A stretch of DNA of 16,448 bases. Source: an archaeon (lineage in GTDB: Archaea > Asgardarchaeota > Hermodarchaeia > Hermodarchaeales > Hermodarchaeaceae). This document shows, piece by piece, positions 1-5,970 of the stretch. Under the pieces are notes generated by a model, which was given only the letters and a program-made list of their open reading frames with translations, made no database searches and was not told where the DNA came from. Numbering within the stretch: the first letter of the stretch is position 1; every line of letters starts with the position of its first letter. Location: assembly GCA_016550425.1 (NCBI GenBank), contig JABXGS010000080.1:1-16448 (forward strand), written 5' to 3'. The translations under genes and the position numbers were made by a program.

Positions 1-53
1 ACATTAGCTTTCGAATAGAAACTATTTTCAAATATGTATCCTAGGTTTGGTTT

Positions 54-1085
54 GTGAATAATACCCAAGCCAACCTTATCATTGACCTGGGTAGTGGCTA
101 CATGAAATGTGGGTTTCCTGAACAACCAGAACCCATAGTCATACCTGCTGCTTTTAAAAATCCCAACCCAAGTGGCAGTCCATCGGTTTTTCTCGAATTA
201 GATCCAGGCCGTCGAGCGTGGATATTTCCTTTAGAGGACGGTTTTCTTCCCACGGATTCTTCGCTTATTACACAACTGTGCATTCTAGCGTTAGAGCACT
301 TTCCCACAATGAACAAGCAACGTGATAAACTCAAATTAACGTTGTTGGTATTTCCACAATCTCCATCAGATCGAGTGAATGATTTGTGTCAAGTTCTCCA
401 GGAGGCTCTAGGCTGCCACCAGGTTGATGCTGCAATTCAACAGATATCAACGTGGAGTCATTGGGGACGAAAAACTGGATTAATTGTTGATATCGGCTAC
501 ACTAGCACCTTTGTCACTCCGATTTATCGAGGTTTTCTCCTTGAAGAGCAAATTCTCCCCCTAGTAACAGGCAGTTTTTTTGTATCTGCTGAAATTCGGA
601 AACTCTTACTCCATAAAAGCGAAACCTCCCCAGCGGAATTAGTCCCCCATTATACTCAACTTACGCAAAATGAGAAAGCAATTCGGGCGATTAAACAAAC
701 TCACTGTCAAGTCTTTCCCATGGCCGTTAATGATGTTTTTGAGGACGACGTTGATTTTTCGTTTGAAGGACTACAACTTCCACTCGGACCGCTACCCTGG
801 CAAGCCCCAGAAGTATTATTTCATCCAACGCTTCTTGGGGTAGGAGACAAAGGCTTAACAGAGGCTATTGTAGATGTATTAATGCGTGTAGACACTACTG
901 TGCGCGCAGAACTAGCCGCAAATATCGTCCTCACTGGAGGAGGTTCAATGCTTCCTGGTCTTCCAACACGGATTGAAACGGATCTCAAAGCACAAATCCC
1001 CCACCTCACAGTCAAGGTTTTTGACCTTGAAAAACCTCTTTACAGTAGTTGGCTCGGTACCGCAAAAAACACGAAAGAAGGATAG
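54..1085 (+). CDS. Actin-family ATPase (archaeal actin-related protein), 343 aa
   Basis: A member of the actin fold, expected to bind ATP and possibly form filaments in the cytoplasm. Phosphate-1 motif DLGSGYMKCGF lies at residues 11-21 (actin D11, G13, S14, G15, K18 all kept, at actin numbering). Phosphate-2 is VDIGYTSTFVTPIYRG at 145-160, and the adenosine motif NIVLTGGGSMLPGL is at 290-303. Residues about 252-303 follow eukaryotic actin closely (PEVLFHPTLLG, then the VLTGGGSMLPG loop). Q129 matches the catalytic Q137 and D146 matches D154, but Y149 and F153 replace D157 and H161. The region holding the DNase-binding loop is about 11 residues shorter than in actin, and the protein stops about 30 residues before the actin C-terminus. 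The GTG start is the only one after an in-frame TAG at 42-44 that keeps the first beta strand. It is first in an operon with two coiled-coil genes. Family assignment is firm; polymerisation is inferred. Confidence 0.9.
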   Translation: MNNTQANLIIDLGSGYMKCGFPEQPEPIVIPAAFKNPNPSGSPSVFLELDPGRRAWIFPLEDGFLPTDSSLITQLCILALEHFPTMNKQRDKLKLTLLVFPQSPSDRVNDLCQVLQEALGCHQVDAAIQQISTWSHWGRKTGLIVDIGYTSTFVTPIYRGFLLEEQILPLVTGSFFVSAEIRKLLLHKSETSPAELVPHYTQLTQNEKAIRAIKQTHCQVFPMAVNDVFEDDVDFSFEGLQLPLGPLPWQAPEVLFHPTLLGVGDKGLTEAIVDVLMRVDTTVRAELAANIVLTGGGSMLPGLPTRIETDLKAQIPHLTVKVFDLEKPLYSSWLGTAKNTKEG

Positions 1086-1093
1086 GAGAACTC

Positions 1094-1483
1094 ATGTCAG
1101 ATGCAGCGATGGTTAAAGACGCCATAGCAAAAATCGAAAAAGGCCTTGAAGACCTCGGCGAACAACTCAAAGCAACACAGTCAGCAATGGAACAACTCGG
1201 TCAGGATCTTTCCGCACAGATGGAACAGACTGCAAAGCAAGCGAATCTAGCTGCTCAAGAAATCCATCGGGACGTGTCCACATTCCGCGAACAACGTCAA
1301 CTAGTAGAAACACAGCTTATTGCCGAAGTTGACCGGGCCAAAGAACTCAGCAACCTAAAAGATATCGAAGAAGCGATTCGCGTTATCATTGAAATTGTGG
1401 ACGAACTCACGAATCGAATTGATCTAGATGAAATTCTGAAAACAGTAAAGGAGTTAGAATCCGGCAAGAAAGGAGGCAAATAA
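1094..1483 (+). CDS. Short coiled-coil protein, second gene of the actin operon, 129 aa
   Basis: I do not recognise a named family. The protein is almost entirely alpha-helical with heptad-like spacing of Leu/Ile/Ala and many Glu, Gln and Lys residues (about residues 5-110). It ends in a small basic tail, GKKGGK. There is no signal peptide, membrane segment or cysteine. ATG at 1094 is chosen over the upstream in-frame ATG at 1049, which would overlap the actin gene by 37 bases and has no ribosome site; AGGAGA sits 5 bases before 1094. The gap to the actin stop is 8 bases, so co-translation with the actin gene is likely. By analogy with coiled-coil genes beside crenactin it could be a filament partner, but this is inference from position only. 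Confidence 0.8.
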   Translation: MSDAAMVKDAIAKIEKGLEDLGEQLKATQSAMEQLGQDLSAQMEQTAKQANLAAQEIHRDVSTFREQRQLVETQLIAEVDRAKELSNLKDIEEAIRVIIEIVDELTNRIDLDEILKTVKELESGKKGGK

Positions 1484-1495
1484 GGAGGCAAGTAA
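1472..1495 (+). repeat. Tandem 12-bp duplication holding stop codon and ribosome binding site
   Basis: GGAGGCAAATAA (1472-1483) is followed directly by GGAGGCAAGTAA (1484-1495), with one mismatch. The first copy encodes the last residues and stop of the upstream coiled-coil protein. The second copy supplies the GGAGG ribosome site 9 bases before the ATG at 1498, plus a second stop in the same frame as the first. Confidence 0.85.
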
Positions 1496-1497
1496 AC

Positions 1498-1950
1498 ATG
1501 GCTGATCAACCCCCCTCTCCACCAACCCCACCGCCACCAGAACAGCCAGCTGCTACTGGTGATGAATCGTTAATCCCCTTTGTAACACAAGCCTTTAACA
1601 ACCTCTTCACGAGAATTTCTGGACTAACTCAAGAAGTATCAACACTCAAGGATACAATCAACCAAATCGACCAACTGGTCAAAGCTCGATTAGACACTAT
1701 CGAACCCCAATTTCAGGAACTGCTTTCTAATCTTCGTGAACAACGACGTAGCAGCGTAACCCATTATTCTCAGCTAGCCGCAACCATTGCCCAAGGGTTT
1801 GAATCCTTAGGAGATCTTCGGTCATCCTCTGCAGATGCTCAAGTTCAAGAATTAATTTCAGATACTCTCCAAGCTGCTCAAGATGCCCTATACTGCCTCC
1901 GAATGGAACGAATGATACGGCGCTACATTGAAATCCAAAAGAAGAAGTGA
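1498..1950 (+). CDS. Proline-rich N-terminus plus coiled-coil protein, third gene of the actin operon, 150 aa
   Basis: Function not recognised. Residues 3-17 are a proline-rich stretch (PPSPPTPPPPEQP) that should be disordered. Residues about 24-145 are helical, with a heptad-rich segment around 38-80 and an arginine-rich helix (RMERMIRRYIEIQKKK) at the very end. There is a single cysteine and no membrane segment or signal peptide. ATG at 1498 has GGAGG at 1484-1488. It lies 14 bases after the previous gene and ends one base from the convergent gene. Proline-rich plus coiled-coil layout is known in cytoskeletal adaptors in general, but no specific homology is visible. The FREQR/LREQR stretch it shares with the preceding gene is too short to claim a duplication. 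Confidence 0.8.
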   Translation: MADQPPSPPTPPPPEQPAATGDESLIPFVTQAFNNLFTRISGLTQEVSTLKDTINQIDQLVKARLDTIEPQFQELLSNLREQRRSSVTHYSQLAATIAQGFESLGDLRSSSADAQVQELISDTLQAAQDALYCLRMERMIRRYIEIQKKK

Positions 1951-1951
1951 G

Positions 1952-2497
1952 TTAAACCTTTCCCGGTTTCTTTTTCAAACCATATTTCTCACGCATTCGC
2001 TCTTTCCATGGCTCACCAGAACCAGTGGATTCTGCTACTGCATCAACTTCGGCTTTAGCTTCTGGAGCTGGTTCAGGTGCTTTGGCATCTTTTGACGCCT
2101 TAGGTTCGGGTTCGAAGGTTGTTTTGGGAGCCCGTGCAGCGGTCATACTTCGTGGTGCAAATGCCTGTCCTGTTTCAAGCCGTGATAAAACTTCTGTGAT
2201 AGTAAACATTTGCATGCGTTTATCTAATTCTGCGATGGACCGCATCATCAAACGGTTGAGTTCCTGGGGTTCCGATTTGCTTAGTTCCGTCAACTTCTTA
2301 CTTAACGAATCAATTCGATTATTGAGATTCGCAATATTGTCTTTTAGGACTCCAACAGCATCTAGTTGACGCCGAATACTTTCAAGGTCCTTTGAGATAT
2401 GTTGCTCGACTTCACTGATACGGTTCAGTGTCCTTTCAAGGACCTCAGTCATTTGCCGAAATACATCATCTATTTGAGCTTCTTTGAAATCAGACAT
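1952..2497 (-). CDS. Coiled-coil protein with Ala/Pro/Glu-rich linker and basic tail, 181 aa
   Basis: Function not recognised. Residues about 1-100 form long amphipathic helices with heptads (RISEVEQHISKDLESIRRQL, then NNRIDSLSKKLTEL). Residues about 115-155 are a low-complexity Ala/Pro/Glu/Lys linker, and the end (WKERMREKYGLKKKPGKV) is strongly basic. There is no cysteine, signal peptide or membrane segment. ATG at 2497 is preferred; a GTG one codon upstream (2500) is equally possible. No Shine-Dalgarno is visible, but a TATA-like element lies about 35 bases upstream, which would fit a nearly leaderless transcript. The stop is one base from the stop of the converging actin-operon gene. The size and helix/linker/basic-tail layout resemble the other coiled-coil proteins here, suggesting a functional link, which is inference. 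Confidence 0.78.
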   Translation of the reverse strand: MSDFKEAQIDDVFRQMTEVLERTLNRISEVEQHISKDLESIRRQLDAVGVLKDNIANLNNRIDSLSKKLTELSKSEPQELNRLMMRSIAELDKRMQMFTITEVLSRLETGQAFAPRSMTAARAPKTTFEPEPKASKDAKAPEPAPEAKAEVDAVAESTGSGEPWKERMREKYGLKKKPGKV

Positions 2498-2527
2498 CAC
2501 TCGTCATAGATTTTCTTCTGACAAAGA

Positions 2528-2537
2528 CTTTTATTCC
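2528..2537 (-). promoter_or_regulatory. TATA-like element for the leftward coiled-coil gene
   Basis: Read on the minus strand this is GGAATAAAAG, about 35 bases before the ATG at 2497. That is the spacing expected for a short-leader archaeal transcript and agrees with the absence of a Shine-Dalgarno for that gene. The rightward gene has its own strong Shine-Dalgarno and presumably a different promoter. Confidence 0.35.
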
Positions 2538-2560
2538 TTCCTATTTGGAGGGAGGTGGGT

Positions 2561-3601
2561 GTGTTAATTTCTGTGGATTATTCAGTGACCGTTTCAGATG
2601 TCCAGAGTGAAAAACTTGGACAGCTTCTTGTTGAACTCCAGCCAAAAGCTGAGCAATTCTTAGATCCCCAACTTTTTCCATCCACCGATTATCAACCCGA
2701 AGGGATTGTTCGATTCTTTTTCTTTGTAACAGGTATTGATCACCGAACGAGCCCACCAAACCAAAGTTTTGAAGGAATTGTGGATGGAGAATATTTCCAA
2801 GGTGCCGATCTCCTTTGGCATTTGAGTCTACGCAAATTTAAGGCCGATCCTCATCTTTTCGATCCTTCTGTAATGGCTGAAATTAGCACAGAGACAGTTA
2901 TAGATTGGTATACTGTCCACGAGCCAATCCAAGTGACAATACGAAATCCCCAAGAAAGAGCTGCTTTACTACGGAATAGTGGATCTAATCTGGTAATGCA
3001 TTATCAGGGCTCTGTCCTGAATTTACTCGAAGCCGCAAATCATCGCGTAACCTCAGATACTCGAATGCACCGTTCAGGACTTATGGAACTGCTTTCACAA
3101 TTCAAAGCCTATGAAGACCCTGCAAAAAAGAAAGGCTACCTGTTCTTGAAGTTCATCCTACGCCGTAATCTCTGGTCAATAACTGATGGTGATCAAGTTC
3201 GCATTCCAGTTGATAACCATCTTACACGGATAGCTCTTCGCACTGGCATCGTGAATATCGCACCACAATTCGCCACACACCTACGTCAACAAAGACCCTT
3301 GAACTTGGAAACGGATGTGGAACTTCGAAAGATGATTGCAGTTGCTTACTCAAAGGTTGGAGAAGTCGCATCCCGATCCGTACTAGAGCTTGATGATTTC
3401 TTTTGGCATTTTGGACGACAGTGTTGCCTAGCATCAGATCCAATTTGTGTTACAGGTTGTACAAAGAAGTGTTTTGAAGTTGCACACCTCCTCAGCGTCC
3501 CGTGTCAGGAAACCTGTCCTCTCAGTTCAGTATGCCCTGCATCAAAAGACGACAAACAACGGGATTTATTAGAACCAAAACTTGAAACCTGGTATTATTG
3601 A
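2561..3601 (+). CDS. DNA-glycosylase-fold protein (HhH-GPD / queuosine-salvage-like) with eight-Cys C-terminus, 346 aa
   Basis: Probably an N-glycosylase-related protein. Residues 216-230 (IPVDNHLTRIALRTG) resemble the catalytic-Asp segment of HhH-GPD glycosylases (VPVDTHVxRxxxRLG); D218 would be the candidate catalytic acid. The mid-region (YFQGADLLWHLSLRKF, later LFLKFILRRNLW) recalls the queuosine-salvage (DUF2419/Qng1) layout, which shares this fold. Residues 286-325 hold eight cysteines (288, 289, 296, 300, 304, 315, 319, 325), placed like the Fe-S loop at the end of endonuclease III but longer, so an iron-sulfur cluster or zinc site is plausible. GTG 2561 is chosen because GGAGG at 2551-2555 sits 5 bases before it; an in-frame GTG at 2555 lies inside that site. 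The substrate (damaged DNA base or nucleoside) cannot be told. Remote homology only, by eye. Confidence 0.6.
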   Translation: MLISVDYSVTVSDVQSEKLGQLLVELQPKAEQFLDPQLFPSTDYQPEGIVRFFFFVTGIDHRTSPPNQSFEGIVDGEYFQGADLLWHLSLRKFKADPHLFDPSVMAEISTETVIDWYTVHEPIQVTIRNPQERAALLRNSGSNLVMHYQGSVLNLLEAANHRVTSDTRMHRSGLMELLSQFKAYEDPAKKKGYLFLKFILRRNLWSITDGDQVRIPVDNHLTRIALRTGIVNIAPQFATHLRQQRPLNLETDVELRKMIAVAYSKVGEVASRSVLELDDFFWHFGRQCCLASDPICVTGCTKKCFEVAHLLSVPCQETCPLSSVCPASKDDKQRDLLEPKLETWYY

Positions 3602-3603
3602 TC

Positions 3604-5349
3604 CTAATCCTTTGGCTTATACTTGTACTTACCAACAAAGCTTTCTCGGCTCATCATCGTAGGCAAAGCCCAAGTGACAACTGTGCCATTCATTGTTTCA
3701 CGGGCAGTTGGTTCTGGTGTTCCTTGTGGCACACCAACGAATTCAAAATTCGGAGGAATTAGATCCTGTAACTCGGGATCATGGAGGCTAGTTTCCCCCT
3801 CATTAACAAAAGTAACCGTAACAAGCAGTTCCCCCACTTCGGAGGTGGGTGCCACAGTTCGAGTCTTTCGAAGCTTTCGCACCACTGAACGAATTTTGAT
3901 GACTGGGGCCATTGTCTCAGAGATTTCGGCAGTGGCTTTTGGACCGGGAGGAAAGGTGTTGGCTTCAATTTTCACTGGAAGCGGATGTTCATGATTGGGT
4001 TTTGGCGCTCGTGCAATGCTGATGTAATTGGCTGTCAAGGTATCTCCCGGGGTTATTGGAGAGTGGTTTTCAGTCAGATCTTGAAGTTGAATACTCAGGG
4101 TATGCGGGAGATTCAAATCTCGGTCCTTTGGTCGAACATCTACTTTCAGACTTCGAGTAATCGGCTTATCACCTAACCGAACACGAATTTGCGTGGTTTC
4201 AGGAGGTTCAAATCCTGCTGGAAGTGTTTCAATGAATGTGACTTCGTCACACTCGATTGAACCCGTATTCTTTGCCTGCAAAGTGACAGACACAGGAGCA
4301 GGTTCCCAAGCAAGTAATTCCAGGGGTTCCACACGCTTATTACCTTCAACGCGAAGTACGGGCAACACCGTTTCAGTTTTTTCAATTGTTCCTACAATTT
4401 CACGAATAATTGGCGCTTCCACAGTCGAGAGGGCAATTACATCAAATTCTGGCTGCTCTCCACTCACTTCCAATTCATGACCCCAAACTTCACCTGGTTC
4501 TAACCGAAGATTCGGATTTCCTTCATACAGGACCTCATTTTCAGGTGCTGTCAGGACAACCTGCACACGTTCAAGACGAAGTGGAAACTCTGATGCATTC
4601 CGGAGAGACGCTTTACATCGCCAGAACCCAACCCGCATTGGATTCTCTTCCTTTTCAACACCGATCTCAGTTTCCGTTGATGCATGAAGCGTTGGGACAA
4701 GTGTACTACGTACTACATCAGTTATTCGATACGAAGCTTGCACTTTACCACCAGGCTTCGGCTCCGTGTCTTCAGCAGTTATAGTTGCACGGATTCGTTG
4801 TACAGCAACTTGTTCGGAAGGTAGTTCTGCAATTTTCCAAATAATTTGACCGGCTTTAGAATCATACTCTACAGAACCAACCTGAGCTTTCTGAATCGCA
4901 ATGTCATCATAAATTGGTGGGATTTCTTTTGTAACAATAATATCATGGATTCTTGCGCCTGAGTGATTTCGAAGGTTGAGACTGATCTCTATAGGCATCT
5001 TATACTCGAAAACCAAGGCGTTGTTTACGCCGACGCGTTCATAATATGTATCAAGAGCTTCAGAGAGTAAAAGCATAGGAGACTCGATTTCTTTTACGAT
5101 GAAATCTTTTTCCCACTCTGTCATCGGATCCAAACGACCGATATCCAAGGTATCAGTTCCTAAAGTGGTTCGATTTTGTCGGTTTAGCTCTAATTCTGCA
5201 TCCCATACGGCATACTTTCGAGAATTATTCTTGATTAACACTTGACCACGTGGATCAAATCGGGAAATGGTGTTATCTGCCGTCAATCGTGTATGTTCGT
5301 GTTCCTTAATGGAGATAGTTAACCCTGCTGGAGGCTGTGCCGAAGCCAA
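3604..5349 (-). CDS. Large cytosolic protein of repeated beta-sandwich (DUF11/Ig-like) modules, 581 aa
   Basis: Function unknown. About five beta-rich modules can be drawn at roughly residues 20-90, 115-210, 235-310, 350-455 and 490-578. The second, fourth and fifth follow the DUF11/conserved-repeat pattern: a strand with a Leu/Asn-X-Gly turn (SLNLRNHSG, LQAKNTGS, VTFVNEGE), then a DxxP-type 'lPxxf' segment (FIETLPAGFEPP, LIPPNFEFVG), then a tryptophan strand such as IIWKIAELP or VVTWALP. Such repeats usually occur in exported archaeal surface proteins, yet this one has no signal peptide, no C-terminal membrane anchor and only two cysteines, so it is predicted to be cytosolic. TTG at 5349 is the first start after an in-frame TGA; GAGGTG lies about 9 bases upstream. 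It converges on the glycosylase-like gene with a 2-base gap. A scaffold or adaptor role is a guess. Confidence 0.72.
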   Translation of the reverse strand: MASAQPPAGLTISIKEHEHTRLTADNTISRFDPRGQVLIKNNSRKYAVWDAELELNRQNRTTLGTDTLDIGRLDPMTEWEKDFIVKEIESPMLLLSEALDTYYERVGVNNALVFEYKMPIEISLNLRNHSGARIHDIIVTKEIPPIYDDIAIQKAQVGSVEYDSKAGQIIWKIAELPSEQVAVQRIRATITAEDTEPKPGGKVQASYRITDVVRSTLVPTLHASTETEIGVEKEENPMRVGFWRCKASLRNASEFPLRLERVQVVLTAPENEVLYEGNPNLRLEPGEVWGHELEVSGEQPEFDVIALSTVEAPIIREIVGTIEKTETVLPVLRVEGNKRVEPLELLAWEPAPVSVTLQAKNTGSIECDEVTFIETLPAGFEPPETTQIRVRLGDKPITRSLKVDVRPKDRDLNLPHTLSIQLQDLTENHSPITPGDTLTANYISIARAPKPNHEHPLPVKIEANTFPPGPKATAEISETMAPVIKIRSVVRKLRKTRTVAPTSEVGELLVTVTFVNEGETSLHDPELQDLIPPNFEFVGVPQGTPEPTARETMNGTVVTWALPTMMSRESFVGKYKYKPKD

Positions 5350-5435
5350 GGTTCCATCACACCTCGCTCAAATTAGATACTCTTATGATGATTTAATGTC
5401 TTTCGTGGCAACGCCTCAAGACATCAGAACGGTTA

Positions 5436-5882
5436 TTAAATCGAAAGAAGAGCCAAATTTAGCTCCTCATTTCGCCTCCTACGCAATACACCATCTGCCT
5501 TCAAAAGGGTTAATTCCGCAGTTGGGTTAACACGGCATCCTTCAAGCAAATGTCCGCCCATGATTTCACCTTTTTCACCTGTGAAAGTAATATGGGCATG
5601 AATGACCACCTCATCGTTCAAGAGAGCGATATTTCCAACGCAGCTAGCAATTTCGAGAGCAGGAGATGTTTCTGTTGTGGGGGCCCATTTGAGATTCGTA
5701 TACACTTTCTTGTGGGGATGATAAAACCCATAATGTGCTCGATCAACGGCTCCAATTACCGTTAGCATTCCTGCCGAAACCTGATGTTCAATAACAACCT
5801 CTTTGATAGCTGCTAAAAGATCCTCGCCGGCATTAAAGCGAGCGACGATGAGTTCTTTTAATGGTAGAGAACAAGATGGCAT
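5436..5882 (-). CDS. PPC/DUF296 domain protein, 148 aa
   Basis: A stand-alone PPC (plants and prokaryotes conserved, DUF296) domain protein. Hallmarks are the start RFNAGEDLLAAIKEV (residues about 16-30), the paired histidine strand VVIHAHITFTG, and the block GGHLLEGCRVNPTAELTLLK near residues 109-128, which matches the family's GGHLxEGxxVxxTxEv pattern. The length is typical for prokaryotic members, which form trimers. Their role is not well established; in plants the same domain follows AT-hooks and acts in DNA-binding proteins, but no AT-hook is present here. The ATG at 5882 is chosen because GAGGAG lies 7 bases upstream; an in-frame start 11 codons earlier at 5915 has no such site. It is divergent from the polymerase gene and 86 bases upstream of the beta-sandwich gene on the same strand. 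Confidence 0.85.
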   Translation of the reverse strand: MPSCSLPLKELIVARFNAGEDLLAAIKEVVIEHQVSAGMLTVIGAVDRAHYGFYHPHKKVYTNLKWAPTTETSPALEIASCVGNIALLNDEVVIHAHITFTGEKGEIMGGHLLEGCRVNPTAELTLLKADGVLRRRRNEELNLALLSI

Positions 5883-5970
5883 AATAATTCTCCTCTGAAC
5901 AGTATATTCTATCAAAGGGCTAAAGGCTAAAAAGTGAGATGGTTCTTATTCGAGGCGGAAGCGATACTGC

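Noticed and set aside
1049..1093. Upstream ATG that would extend the second operon gene into the actin gene
   Set aside because: The extension is an arginine/lysine-rich out-of-frame reading of the actin 3' end without a ribosome site; ATG 1094 has AGGAGA at proper spacing.
1086..1300. Possible frameshifted actin C-terminus after the stop at 1085
   Set aside because: No reading frame after 1085 shows actin C-terminal motifs; the downstream frame is a coherent separate coiled-coil gene with its own start.
2025..2369. Open frame on the plus strand opposite the leftward coiled-coil gene
   Set aside because: Low-complexity Ala/Ser/Gly translation is the mirror of the Ala/Pro/Glu linker codons; the minus-strand frame has the coherent coiled-coil protein.
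4410..4784. Open frame of about 124 codons on the plus strand inside the beta-sandwich gene
   Set aside because: No recognisable motif or ribosome site; it lies entirely within the longer minus-strand gene, whose repeat structure supports that frame.
3604..5349. Surface-layer or adhesin protein
   Set aside because: The beta repeats suggest this, but there is no signal peptide, membrane anchor or secreted-type N-terminus.
5883..5915. Longer N-terminus for the PPC-domain protein
   Set aside because: The 11-residue extension precedes the domain and contains the GAGGAG that serves as ribosome site for the ATG at 5882.
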